This document shows, piece by piece, positions 52,358-61,143 of a stretch of 64,000 bases of DNA (within the stretch, counting starts at the first letter, position 1; every line of letters starts with the position of its first letter). This DNA is from JBKBKN01 sp046294625. Lineage in GTDB: Bacteria; Bacteroidota; Bacteroidia; M30B66. Under the pieces are notes generated by a model. That model was not told the DNA's origin, did not search any database, and was given only the letters and a program-made list of their open reading frames with translations. Location: contig JBKBKN010000002.1 in assembly GCA_046294625.1 (NCBI GenBank), forward strand, positions 62,001 through 126,000, written 5' to 3'. Both the position numbers and the translations under genes were made by a program.

Positions 52358-52623
52358 GTATTCTTGCTACAAATTTATTTGAAAACAGGGTGCAAAATTA
52401 AGTCATTTAGCTTTACGAATAACGATAAAAAATTGCAACTTTCTGCAAAGATTTATAAATGATTTATTCATTTCTAAAACGTCGCTAAATCAGATAAGTT
52501 GCAGAAAATTGTTAACAATCCATGCCAAAATCTTGCATTCAACTATTGCTACAAAGGGTATAAAGGAAATTTTTTTTTGCAGAAGCTGAAATTTTATTTT
52601 GAAAACCATACCTATTACAAACT
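52358..52623. other. Control region upstream of the sigma-factor gene
   Basis: About 266 AT-rich bp. Minus-strand TAATTTTG at 52393-52400 is the likely -7 element, giving a leader of about 31 nt. Further upstream is a perfect 12-bp palindrome ATTGTTAACAAT (52508-52519), and the 8-bp inverted pair TGCAACTT / AAGTTGCA flanks about 50 bp near 52434-52503. No gene is evident. Confidence 0.5.
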
Positions 52624-53031
52624 CTATTTCTTTGAAATTAATAATCCTATTTGACGACCGGCCATTGCCGCTATCCCGGCTGCAATACCGCCAATGAGTC
52701 CGGTAATAAAAATTAGCAGTGCAGAACTTTCCGGCAAAGGGAAAAGTGCAATTATACGCTTGGAGAGTATATGATTATTTCGAATATCAATAAGGATTGC
52801 ATGAACAAGCCAAATTAAAAACACTGCGATCAAAGCAGAAAAAAAAGCACTGCCGCCATCCGAAGCTGTGAACCATGATATCACAAAACAAACCATTGCT
52901 GTTCCCCACCAAGGCAACACAAAATGCACTGCTAAGCTAAAAATCAGAAAAAGAAAGAATTTCTTGTAGAAATCACCTTTTCTGCTCCGGCTTGGCCTGT
53001 TGCTTGAATAGTATCCCTGAATTTTGCCCAT
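52624..53031 (-). CDS. Hypothetical membrane protein
   Basis: 135 residues, not recognised. A basic N-terminus (YYSSNRPSRSRKGDFYKKF) is followed by about four membrane segments between residues 25 and 130, with a Gly/Ala-rich final helix (LLIFITGLIGGIAAGIAAMAG). The first 59 bp overlap the end of the penicillin acylase gene in another frame, and ATG 53031 is the natural start because the membrane part begins soon after. It is probably expressed with the acylase gene by coupled translation. Confidence 0.72.
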   Translation of the reverse strand: MGKIQGYYSSNRPSRSRKGDFYKKFFLFLIFSLAVHFVLPWWGTAMVCFVISWFTASDGGSAFFSALIAVFLIWLVHAILIDIRNNHILSKRIIALFPLPESSALLIFITGLIGGIAAGIAAMAGRQIGLLISKK

Positions 53032-55405
53032 CGTTTTCTAAGAATATGAGTGAATAATATTTTCCTTTTACCCAATCGTCTATTGCATTGGCATAGTAAG
53101 CACTTCCCGGATTTCCGCTTTGCCCTCCGGGATAAATTCCATATGCAACCACAGGTTTTCCCGGGCTCACAATCATTTTCCACGAAGGTCCTTTGCGCGA
53201 AGATGTGGCATTCACAATACTCTCTCCTCCACCATTAAGCACTCCACTAATGCTAAATGCAGGTAACCTGCTCAGATGCTGAATGGTCGTGTATTTAAAG
53301 TTAGCCCAGGTAAGTTGTCGACCTGATTTCTTTTTCCAGTTGGTGATATCAACCACAGATTGCTTAAAGGATTGATTCAGAATATCAAACATTCTTTCCT
53401 GTTCAGTAGTAGAAATACGATTGGTAAACATACCTTCGGGGTCGGTTTGCAAATAACGAATGGTATGAAATGTTGATGGCTTTCGCATGCTGCGCTCTTG
53501 ATTCGATTCGAATTCATCCCAAAGCATATTGCTAAATTTTTCCCACCATGCTTCGTAATATGCCGGGGCTTCCAGTTCGGGATCATTAAAAAATATCCAC
53601 GCTTTTAGAATATTGAGCGCATCAAGCTCCTCGCGCGAAAACTCCGATGCATCGATGTAGCTCAGCATTAAAGGTAGTGATTCTGCGGCGTAAAGGTTAT
53701 AATTATCATTTTGTAATCGCATCATGTCTTCTATTTTGAAACGGTTTCCTTCTCCGAGCAATTGATTGATGCGTCGGTTTCGATAATATTCAAATACGCC
53801 TGTGTAGTAATAGGGATAAGCATCATCTGTCGGATGCTGATTGGCTGAGCTTACAAATTTTCGCTGCGGATTGACGCTTTCAGGAATATCATCAAAAGGA
53901 ATATACCCTTTCCATTGCTGATTGGGGTCATCGCCTTGCAAAACGGTTCTACCTTGCCCCTGTTCTCGCACCGGAAATTTACCCTGCTGTCTGATGGCTA
54001 TATCGTTGCTATGCGATGCAAAAACAAAATTCTGTCCCGGGCAATCGTAGGTTAATAAAGCATTGCGATAGTCGCTAAAATTTTTTCCGCGATTGAGTTT
54101 GTAAAAGGTCAGCGACTCATTAGAAGGTTCATGCAAGGTCCAACGCAGAGCCATATTCATCTTTTCTTTACCTGAAGCAAAATTGCGGTCGTAAACCAAT
54201 AGACCAAATGATGTAAACAGAATGGTATCGAATACTGAACCGGAGCCACGCACTTTGAATTCTTCTACAATGTAACTAAAGTCTCTCCAAGACCCATCAT
54301 AGAGATATTGGGCTCTTTTGTCATCCTTAATGCTAATTTGATACCAATCGCGCACATCTATTGCGCCATTGGTCACCCCCCAAGCAATGGAATCATTGAA
54401 GCCGATAATCACTGCCGGCGCTCCGGGCAGGGAGACTCCGTAAACATTGACTCCGGGAGCATGCAACTGTAATTCAAACCAAATGGAAGGCAGATTTAGG
54501 CTTAGGTGCGGATCGTTACAAAGAATTGCCCTTCTCTCTGCTGTTTTTTCGGCAGCTACTGCCCAGTTATTACTTCCATATCCGGGTTCGGGGCGCATAA
54601 GCTGATCGGCGGCAATCAATGCCTGAATCGGCAAATTCTGATTGGCCTGCAAGTTTTGTTCAAAGCTTCGCTTAAATGGAGTACCTAACGGGATAACAGG
54701 GTCTTGAAGCGTATCAGGAAAGTCGGGAAATAATTTATTCAAAACTTCATCTCCATAAAGCTTTTGTACGTTACTCAATTCAAAATCGCGATCATAGCCT
54801 GTAAGCATGTTGCCCATGTATTTGAGTAGAAGTGCTGTTTTGAATGGACTCCATGGTTCGGGCTCGTAATCGAGTAATTTATACTCAAGTGGTAAGCTTT
54901 TGCTATTCAATTGATGAATGTAGGCATTGACGCCTGCAGCATAGGATTCGAGCATCATGCGTGAGGTGTCATTTTGCATGGCCATTTCTAAGGCTTTCTC
55001 TGCACCATATTTCAAGCCAATTCGTCTGGCTTCGCGATCAACTTTTAATGCTTTGCTACCAACAATTTCCGACAAACGACCTGCTGCAGCATGGGTCTGC
55101 ATTTCCATTTGCCACAAACGCATCGATGCAGTCACATAGCCTTGTGTGAAAAACAAATCTTCATCGTTTTGAGCAAAAATATGTGGCACCATTCGCTCAT
55201 CCCAAAGTATGTTGACACTTGCCTTAAGCCCTTGAATGGAAATCATCTCATTCTTATCATCATCTTCTGAATTCGCATTTTGCCAAAACCCATATTGTGG
55301 ATTAAAAAATTTACCCAGCGGAGGTAATTCGAGAAGTTTGAACTGATAAAAAACAAATGCCGAAGCGAAGAGTAGCAAGGAAATAACCGCTTTAAATGCT
55401 TGCAT
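52973..55405 (-). CDS. Penicillin acylase-family Ntn hydrolase
   Basis: 810 residues. A hydrophobic N-terminal segment (about 4-22) is a signal anchor or signal peptide. The alpha-chain region (about 60-250) precedes the autoprocessing site Gly277-Ser278 in GYGSNNWAV, where Ser278 becomes the new N-terminal nucleophile of the beta chain; NDPHLSLNLPSIWFELQL and the later GQSGNPGSAYY pattern near the C-terminus are family marks. It would hydrolyse amide bonds, for example in acyl-homoserine lactones, peptides or beta-lactams; the natural substrate is unknown. It overlaps the following membrane protein gene. Confidence 0.92.
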   Translation of the reverse strand: MQAFKAVISLLLFASAFVFYQFKLLELPPLGKFFNPQYGFWQNANSEDDDKNEMISIQGLKASVNILWDERMVPHIFAQNDEDLFFTQGYVTASMRLWQMEMQTHAAAGRLSEIVGSKALKVDREARRIGLKYGAEKALEMAMQNDTSRMMLESYAAGVNAYIHQLNSKSLPLEYKLLDYEPEPWSPFKTALLLKYMGNMLTGYDRDFELSNVQKLYGDEVLNKLFPDFPDTLQDPVIPLGTPFKRSFEQNLQANQNLPIQALIAADQLMRPEPGYGSNNWAVAAEKTAERRAILCNDPHLSLNLPSIWFELQLHAPGVNVYGVSLPGAPAVIIGFNDSIAWGVTNGAIDVRDWYQISIKDDKRAQYLYDGSWRDFSYIVEEFKVRGSGSVFDTILFTSFGLLVYDRNFASGKEKMNMALRWTLHEPSNESLTFYKLNRGKNFSDYRNALLTYDCPGQNFVFASHSNDIAIRQQGKFPVREQGQGRTVLQGDDPNQQWKGYIPFDDIPESVNPQRKFVSSANQHPTDDAYPYYYTGVFEYYRNRRINQLLGEGNRFKIEDMMRLQNDNYNLYAAESLPLMLSYIDASEFSREELDALNILKAWIFFNDPELEAPAYYEAWWEKFSNMLWDEFESNQERSMRKPSTFHTIRYLQTDPEGMFTNRISTTEQERMFDILNQSFKQSVVDITNWKKKSGRQLTWANFKYTTIQHLSRLPAFSISGVLNGGGESIVNATSSRKGPSWKMIVSPGKPVVAYGIYPGGQSGNPGSAYYANAIDDWVKGKYYSLIFLENDGQNSGILFKQQAKPEQKR

Positions 55406-55490
55406 AAGATTGTATTTGAGCGATGAAATTACTTTAAATACACAAAATATTTCAATCGATCAAATGAAGTTATTGCCATTGCTTTGTTAA

Positions 55491-56396
55491 TCAAGCACTG
55501 ATGAAATCGTTCACCAGCTTTAGAATCGCATGTTTATCGTCAGGATGAACAAAGTGTGCTTGCAGCTGATTTTTGATGTAGGTGACTTGCCTTTTGGCAA
55601 ATCGTCTGGTATTTTGCTGAATCATACCAATGCACTTTTCCAATTCAAACTTATCGTCAAGATATGCAAAGATTTCTTTGTAGCCCACCGTTTGTAAGGC
55701 ATTCAGTGCGCGGTATTCTTTGAGTTGTTTACACTCTTCTACCCATCCAAGCTTTATCATATGTAAAGTGCGCTGATTGATTCGTTTGTAAAGTTCTTCT
55801 CTGGGAAGGTACATAGATAGTACTAGGGTATCAAAATCTCTTTCGACCTTTTTTCCTTTTCGAAATGATGAGAAAGGTTTTCCGCTTGCGTGAATCACTT
55901 CAAGAGCCCTGATTATTCGTTGTGGATTATTTACATCAACTTGTTGGTAATACTCCATGTCCTTTTCGCGGAGCATATCCTGTAAAACATAGATGCCTTC
56001 GTTTTGAAAAATATTATTTAATGCCAAACGATAGGCTGAGTCAGCTTCTGGCAATTCGTCAAATCCATGAAGTAAAGCCCTGATATACATTCCTGAGCCA
56101 CCACAAACAATCTGAATCGGTTTGCGCATGAACAAATCATGGAGCTTTTCCAAAGCTTCTGCTTCAAATTTGCCGGCATTGTATGCTTCAGTAATGGAGT
56201 GTGTGGCAATAAAATGATGTGGAACAGCCTGCAGTTCGCTATCATCCGGAGCTGCACTTCCTATTTTTAATTCCCTAAAAATTTGCCTGGAATCTGCTGA
56301 GATAATCTCGCAAGCAAGTTGTTGTGCAAGCCAAATAGCTAGGGACGTTTTACCCGAAGCAGTTGGGCCTGTTATAACAATCAGTTTAGGTTTCAC
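55491..56396 (-). CDS. miaA: tRNA dimethylallyltransferase
   Basis: 301 residues. The P-loop GPTASGKT is at residues 9-16, and SADSRQIFRELKIGSAAP, GGSGMYIRALLHG and NPQRIIRALEV are the other family motifs. It transfers a dimethylallyl group to N6 of A37 in tRNAs reading codons that begin with U. It lies 11 bp downstream of the pRiA4b-like gene, which in turn follows the CCA-adding enzyme gene, so two tRNA-related enzymes share one transcription unit. Confidence 0.96.
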   Translation of the reverse strand: MKPKLIVITGPTASGKTSLAIWLAQQLACEIISADSRQIFRELKIGSAAPDDSELQAVPHHFIATHSITEAYNAGKFEAEALEKLHDLFMRKPIQIVCGGSGMYIRALLHGFDELPEADSAYRLALNNIFQNEGIYVLQDMLREKDMEYYQQVDVNNPQRIIRALEVIHASGKPFSSFRKGKKVERDFDTLVLSMYLPREELYKRINQRTLHMIKLGWVEECKQLKEYRALNALQTVGYKEIFAYLDDKFELEKCIGMIQQNTRRFAKRQVTYIKNQLQAHFVHPDDKHAILKLVNDFISA

Positions 56397-56407
56397 AAGC
56401 GTTTCGC

Positions 56408-57190
56408 TTATTCATCGTAATCGTTTCGACTACCATATCCACCACCATAGTCATCATCATCTCCTCCCATGCCATATTCATCGTCTTCTTCACCATAGCC
56501 CCCAAAATCGCTATCCTCATCTTCTTGGTCACTGGTTTCAATGAAGTTTCCGCTCATTTCATTTTTAAGCTTCTCTATTTCGTCATCGGCTTCCACTTCA
56601 AAGTTTTCGGGCAAATCAGCAATTGTTTCAACCACTGCACCATCCACACTTGCATCAACTATATCGGTATCCTCGACAGCATCATTAGTTAATTCATTTT
56701 CCAGAAAATCTTCTTCAAACAATGCATCATCGTCTTCTTCTTTGCTGCTAGTTTTTCTGGTTCGTTCCCTAACAGGAATAACGATGGTTTCCAAATACTG
56801 CACAGGTGGAAGCCCGACTGATGTCGCTACCAAAGGGTACAAGGCTTTTTTGTCTTGCACAGGCATAATTTTGATCAGTTCCAGGGTAAATTGCCACGGC
56901 TTTTCAGGGTCATATTCCAACAAAAATTTCTGATGCGGATCATCAATCTGTTCCACAATTTCCATTTTGTGTAAAGCACCTTTCTCTTCGGGACTAACTT
57001 TGCCAATGTGGCCATTCTTCCGCCAATTATGATCAGCTAGATAAAAGTTTGCCTCATGACGCTGGTCAAATCCTACAGACTGCAAAGCACATTGAAGCAA
57101 TTCTGCAAAGGTTTGATCTGATTTGATATCAATGTCGCGGTGCACGTCATCATAATCATCAAATTTAAACCGGAATCTTAGTAAGCTCAT
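56408..57190 (-). CDS. Plasmid pRiA4b ORF-3-like protein with long acidic tail
   Basis: 260 residues. The first about 130 residues have the pRiA4b ORF-3-like fold (LLRFRFKFDDYDDVHRDIDIKSDQTFAELLQCALQSVGFD, then FLLEYDPEKPWQFTLELIKI), a domain of unknown function often found on plasmids but here chromosomal. The rest is extremely acidic and low in complexity, ending in a Gly/Tyr/Asp-rich stretch after residue 225. No transposase or plasmid gene is near. It sits between the CCA-adding enzyme gene (5 bp) and miaA (11 bp), suggesting a tie to tRNA or RNA metabolism. Function unknown. Confidence 0.8.
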   Translation of the reverse strand: MSLLRFRFKFDDYDDVHRDIDIKSDQTFAELLQCALQSVGFDQRHEANFYLADHNWRKNGHIGKVSPEEKGALHKMEIVEQIDDPHQKFLLEYDPEKPWQFTLELIKIMPVQDKKALYPLVATSVGLPPVQYLETIVIPVRERTRKTSSKEEDDDALFEEDFLENELTNDAVEDTDIVDASVDGAVVETIADLPENFEVEADDEIEKLKNEMSGNFIETSDQEDEDSDFGGYGEEDDEYGMGGDDDDYGGGYGSRNDYDE

Positions 57191-57195
57191 ATCTT

Positions 57196-58635
57196 CTATT
57201 CTGTTTGTGGTTCATGTATTAAGGTCAATCCTAAACTTAATCCTGTGTTTTTCATTACTTGTAGCGCTGCTTGGCGGGTATTTGAGATTTCCCCTTCTAG
57301 TATAGCTTCTCTAATCGCATTTTTGATCAGACCTACCTCTTTTCCCGGCGCAATATCAAAAAAATACATGATATCTTCACCAGTTACCGGAGGTTGCCAA
57401 TTGCGAAGGTGGTCTTTCTCTTCTATTTCTTTTAATTTATGCTTTACCAGTTCGTAATTGGAGAGATAACGCTTCACCTTATCTTCATTTTTTGAAGTAA
57501 TGTCTGCTTTACAAAGCAACATCAAATCATCCACATCATCACCTGCTTCGAAGAGCAATCGACGCACTGCCGAGTCAGTCACTTCTTCTTTAGTGAGTGC
57601 GATGGGGCGTAAATGCAGTTGCACGAGTTTTTGCACATAGCGCATTTTCTCGTTTTGAGGCAGCTTTAAATTCCTGAAAATATGCGGTACCATTTTCGCA
57701 CCCCGATCTTCGTGACCATGAAAAGTCCAGCCGTGCTGTAGATCGAATCTTTTGGTGAGTGGTTTAGCAATGTCGTGGAGCAAGGCTGCCCAGCGCAGCC
57801 ATAAATTGTCAGTGCTATTACTTAAATTGTCAAGCACCTTTAGCGTATGGTAGAAATTATCTTTATGTGCCTTCCCGTTGATCACTTCCACCCCTTTCAA
57901 TGCGGTGAATTCAGGGAAAATAATTCGTAGTATCCCGGTTTTGTCCAGCAATTTAAAACCTTTGGAAGGCACTGGTGACAGAATGATTTTGTTCAACTCA
58001 TCAGCAATCCGCTCTTTTGAAACGATTTTGATTCGGTCAGCTTTAGCTTCAATACCGGAAAGCGTATTTCCATCAATTTCAAAATTGAGTTGAGTAGCAA
58101 ATCGAATGGCGCGCATCATTCGAAGCGGATCGTCTGAAAAGGTGGTTTCGGGCCCTAAAGGCGTTTTTAAGCGTTTCTCTTTCAGATGTGTTAGTCCACC
58201 AAAAGGGTCAATAATCTCATCGGGATTGGATAGGTCAATAGCTAAGGCATTGATGGTAAAATCTCTTCTTGCCTGATCTTCTTCAATCGTACCGTTTTCA
58301 ACAATTGGCTTCCGGGAGTCGCTGCGATAAGACTCTTTGCGTGCACCCACAAATTCTATTTCATAATCTTCGAAATGCAACATGGCGGTGCCAAAGTTTT
58401 TGAAAACACTGACATGTGTTTCCGGACCAAGTCTTCGGGCTACTTCTTCTGCAAGTGCAATACCGCTTCCTTCAGTCACAAAATCAATGTCTTTACAAGG
58501 TCTCCCCAAAAGATAATCGCGCACATATCCACCAATCACATAGGCTTTTAAACCAATGGATTCAGCAGATTGACGAACGATTTCAAAGACAGGATGTGAG
58601 AGGGCAGGATGCAAAGTGTGATTAAATATGCGCAC
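57196..58635 (-). CDS. CCA tRNA nucleotidyltransferase / poly(A) polymerase-type enzyme with HD domain
   Basis: 479 residues from GTG 58635 or 472 from TTG 58614. The frame is open to 58851, but the promoter element TAAATTTG (58635-58642) lies inside it, so about 72 extra residues are spurious. The nucleotidyltransferase core shows GGYVRDYLLGRPCKDIDFV (catalytic Asp pair), RRDFTINALAIDL and DDPLRMMRAIRFATQLNFEID. A C-terminal HD domain (LLHDIAKPLTKR and HGHEDRGAKM) is a phosphohydrolase-type metal site. It adds or repairs the CCA end of tRNA; A-adding or poly(A) polymerase activity cannot be excluded. First gene of the unit with the pRiA4b-like gene and miaA. Confidence 0.92.
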   Translation of the reverse strand: MRIFNHTLHPALSHPVFEIVRQSAESIGLKAYVIGGYVRDYLLGRPCKDIDFVTEGSGIALAEEVARRLGPETHVSVFKNFGTAMLHFEDYEIEFVGARKESYRSDSRKPIVENGTIEEDQARRDFTINALAIDLSNPDEIIDPFGGLTHLKEKRLKTPLGPETTFSDDPLRMMRAIRFATQLNFEIDGNTLSGIEAKADRIKIVSKERIADELNKIILSPVPSKGFKLLDKTGILRIIFPEFTALKGVEVINGKAHKDNFYHTLKVLDNLSNSTDNLWLRWAALLHDIAKPLTKRFDLQHGWTFHGHEDRGAKMVPHIFRNLKLPQNEKMRYVQKLVQLHLRPIALTKEEVTDSAVRRLLFEAGDDVDDLMLLCKADITSKNEDKVKRYLSNYELVKHKLKEIEEKDHLRNWQPPVTGEDIMYFFDIAPGKEVGLIKNAIREAILEGEISNTRQAALQVMKNTGLSLGLTLIHEPQTE

Positions 58636-58642
58636 AAATTTA
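58635..58642 (-). promoter_or_regulatory. -7 promoter element of the CCA-adding enzyme gene
   Basis: Minus-strand TAAATTTG, a perfect TAnnTTTG. Its last base is the first base of GTG 58635, so a transcript starting about 5 nt later would exclude that GTG and favour TTG 58614, with a leader of about 15 nt. Confidence 0.55.
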
Positions 58643-58777
58643 CATTGAATTCCTTTGCTTACAAGGCAGAAAGCAGATTCAATGTGATATTTATTAAAAA
58701 CAATGCTGTAAATAAAAATACTCCATTGGAGGTATTGCACAAATGTGTTGCAGCCTATTCTTTTGCAATTGAAATAA

Positions 58778-58800
58778 TTATTTAAAATAAGTCTAAATAA
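58778..58800. promoter_or_regulatory. 23-bp Fur-like palindrome before the iron-uptake-type operon
   Basis: Left arm TTATTTAAAA (58778-58787), 3-bp spacer TAA, right arm GTCTAAATAA (58791-58800); the arms match at 8 of 10 positions and share the architecture of 19088-19110. It ends 1 bp before the ATG of the DUF4856 gene, a position suited to iron-dependent repression. Confidence 0.55.
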
Positions 58801-58801
58801 A

Positions 58802-59932
58802 ATGAAGAAAAAAATTATAATTCTCAGTCTTACCAGCTTGATGATGCTCAACGCATGTAAAAAAGAAGATGAATTACCCGCATTACAAATTCCAACTTCT
58901 TATGATGGGAGTAATTTCTTGACCAATACTAACACGCAGAGAAATGTATTGAGTCAACTTGCTGCTTTAACAGATGAGGCAAAAAAAGGGAGAAATGCTG
59001 CCAACACCGTTGAGCGGAGTGCATTAGAACAATTATTCAACCAAGGTAATCCAGCACTTGCTTCCGTAATTACCAATTATTTTAAAACAAGAATAGAAGG
59101 TAATGGGGGAATTATGGCTGAGTTAGCCAATGCTAGCGGATCGACGTGGATTCCTGCAACACCCGATGGCATATCGCAAGGTGGAGTTTACGGTGGATAT
59201 CTGTTCGACGAATTTGGAGTGGAACAAGAACAGCTATTAGAAAAAGGTCAATTTGGGGCCACACTATACAACCATGCCATCAGTTTGATGAGTGGAAACA
59301 TAACTTTAGCTACGGTGGATCAACTGCTCGCAATATTTGGTGCTAAACCAGCATTTGCAAATTCCGGCTCTAACAATGTGTCCGCCGAAGTGCGCGACGT
59401 TGCAATGGCTAATTATGCTGCCAGAAGAGATAAAAATGATGGAACAGGTATGTATTCGCAAATGAAACGTGCTTTTATAAAGCTTCAAGCTGCTGTGAAG
59501 GCAGGCGCAGACTACAATACCGACAAAAATGAAGCGCTTAAAACCATCCAAACGCTTTGGGAAAAAATTAATGCCGCCACTATTATAAATTATTGTCACA
59601 GTCCTATTGCTCGATTAAGCGCTACTTCGCCCACCGATCAGGACAAAGCTGCGGCACTGCATGCCATTGGCGAAGGTATTGGTTTTATTGAAGGATTTAA
59701 AACCATTAACCCGGCAGTTAGAAAAATCTCTGATGCTCAAATTAATGAAATTTTGGCGCTATTCAATGCTGCACCCGGTGAACCTGCTTCTGTGTATCAG
59801 TTTGCCTTGGCTCCTGAAATTCACTTGCCTAAATTGCAGCAAGCCATTACAAAACTTCAGACTATTTATGGTTTCACCAATCAAGAAATAGACGAATTTA
59901 AAAATAACTGGGTGGCCATTCAAAACAGATAG
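58802..59932 (+). CDS. DUF4856-family lipoprotein
   Basis: 376 residues. The signal peptide MKKKIIILSLTSLMMLNAC ends at lipobox Cys19. The mature protein is largely helical and contains the family features YDGSNFLTNTNTQRNVLSQLAALTDEAKKGR and GGVYGGYLFDEFGVEQEQLLEKGQFGATLYNH. DUF4856 proteins are found with imelysins and TonB receptors in Bacteroidota and are thought to help in iron or heme acquisition; the biochemical role is unknown. First gene of the operon, with a Fur-like palindrome directly before the ATG and a terminator-like hairpin directly after the stop. Confidence 0.85.
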   Translation: MKKKIIILSLTSLMMLNACKKEDELPALQIPTSYDGSNFLTNTNTQRNVLSQLAALTDEAKKGRNAANTVERSALEQLFNQGNPALASVITNYFKTRIEGNGGIMAELANASGSTWIPATPDGISQGGVYGGYLFDEFGVEQEQLLEKGQFGATLYNHAISLMSGNITLATVDQLLAIFGAKPAFANSGSNNVSAEVRDVAMANYAARRDKNDGTGMYSQMKRAFIKLQAAVKAGADYNTDKNEALKTIQTLWEKINAATIINYCHSPIARLSATSPTDQDKAAALHAIGEGIGFIEGFKTINPAVRKISDAQINEILALFNAAPGEPASVYQFALAPEIHLPKLQQAITKLQTIYGFTNQEIDEFKNNWVAIQNR

Positions 59933-59954
59933 TTCAATTCAATTTTAAGATGTG

Positions 59955-59990
59955 CCGAAGGCGTGTAATTGCGCGCGTCTTCGGTTTTTT
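59955..59990 (+). terminator. Terminator or attenuator after the DUF4856 gene
   Basis: CCGAAGGCG (59955-59963) pairs with CGTCTTCGG (59976-59984), one G-T pair included, followed by six T residues. It lies 72 bp before the end of the gap to the imelysin gene, so it may only lower expression of the downstream genes. Confidence 0.8.
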
Positions 59991-60004
59991 AAAAGAATGT
60001 AATC

Positions 60005-61123
60005 ATGAATAGAAAAAAAAATTTCATCCCGGCAATCGCTCTATCGCTATCGCTTTTGGTTGTTGCCTGCAATAAAGACGACAAAGCAGATGATGATAAT
60101 GGATTTGACCGGACGATCATGCTCCGTAATTACGCAGAAAATTTGGTCATTCCGGCTTTTAAAGATTTACAAACCACAATTATTGAACTTCAGCAAGCAG
60201 CACATAATTTTATCAATGAAGTAAACTTGAATAAACTTGAATTGCTACAGCAAAAATGGGTGGATTGTTACCAAGCATTTCAATACACCAATGCCTACAA
60301 TTTCGGGCCAGCCGGAGAACAAGGTCTCAACCGGAGTATTACGGAAGAAATTGCGACTTTTCCCGTATCAGAAAATAAAGTGGATCAAATTCTTAATGGT
60401 GCATCCTACAGTTTCAGCGATTTTAACCGCGATGCACGTGGTTTACTCACTGTAGAATACTTGATTTACGGTAAAATAAGTCAAAGCAATACGGATGTAA
60501 TTCAAGCCTTTGCTGAAAATGCCAATCGGCGTACTTATTTGTTGGAATGCATTGCAAATGCCAAAACAAGAGTGGACAATGTAGTGAATGCATGGTCGCC
60601 TGCCTATATCAATCAATTTGTGAGCAACAGCGGAACAGCTGCAGGCAGCAGTACTTCTCAATTCTATAATGAGTTTGTAAAAAGTTATGAAACCATCAAG
60701 AATTTTAAAATAGAGCTTCCGATGGGGCTGCGTCCGGGCCAAATGCAGCCAGAACCCCGATTGGTAGAAGCTTACTATTCTGGCAAAACGCTTGATATGA
60801 TTAAAGCACACCTAGGTGCTATTGAAAACATTTATCATGGACGCACCAAAACAGGAGTAGACGGCGTAGGATTTAAAGAATATCTTGAAAATGTAATCAA
60901 CGGGAAGCAGTTGGTAACGAGCACACTCCAACAGCTTGAAACAATTAATACTACCTTAAATGCGATACCAACAAATAGTCCAGTGTCGGAACAAATTATT
61001 AGCAGCCCTGCCCCTTTAGAAGCTTTTCGTGTGGAGCTGCAGCGTCAAACCCGATTTTTTAAAAGCGACATGAGCTCATTGCTGGGTATAGCCATCACTT
61101 ACAGCAGTGGAGACGGTGACTAA
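60005..61123 (+). CDS. Imelysin-family lipoprotein
   Basis: 372 residues. Signal peptide with lipobox Cys22 (SLLVVACNKDDK). Two helical-bundle repeats typical of imelysin-like (iron-regulated protein A) families: the first includes RNYAENLVIPAFKDLQTTIIELQQAAHNF and LQQKWVDCYQAFQYTNAYNFGP, the second the segment around RQTRFFKSDMSSLLGIAITYSSGDGD. DARGLLTVEYLIYG stands at the family's conserved G-x-x-x-E region but lacks the histidine of the classical motif. Imelysins act at the cell surface in iron or heme uptake. Its neighbours (DUF4856 lipoprotein, HTTM, FecA-like receptor) support that. Confidence 0.88.
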   Translation: MNRKKNFIPAIALSLSLLVVACNKDDKADDDNGFDRTIMLRNYAENLVIPAFKDLQTTIIELQQAAHNFINEVNLNKLELLQQKWVDCYQAFQYTNAYNFGPAGEQGLNRSITEEIATFPVSENKVDQILNGASYSFSDFNRDARGLLTVEYLIYGKISQSNTDVIQAFAENANRRTYLLECIANAKTRVDNVVNAWSPAYINQFVSNSGTAAGSSTSQFYNEFVKSYETIKNFKIELPMGLRPGQMQPEPRLVEAYYSGKTLDMIKAHLGAIENIYHGRTKTGVDGVGFKEYLENVINGKQLVTSTLQQLETINTTLNAIPTNSPVSEQIISSPAPLEAFRVELQRQTRFFKSDMSSLLGIAITYSSGDGD

Positions 61124-61143
61124 AAAAATGATTGTAACAAAAC

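Noticed and set aside
56408..57190. Possible mobile element, because of the plasmid pRiA4b ORF-3 name
   Set aside because: No transposase, terminal repeats or plasmid genes are near; the domain is common on chromosomes and the flanks are housekeeping genes.
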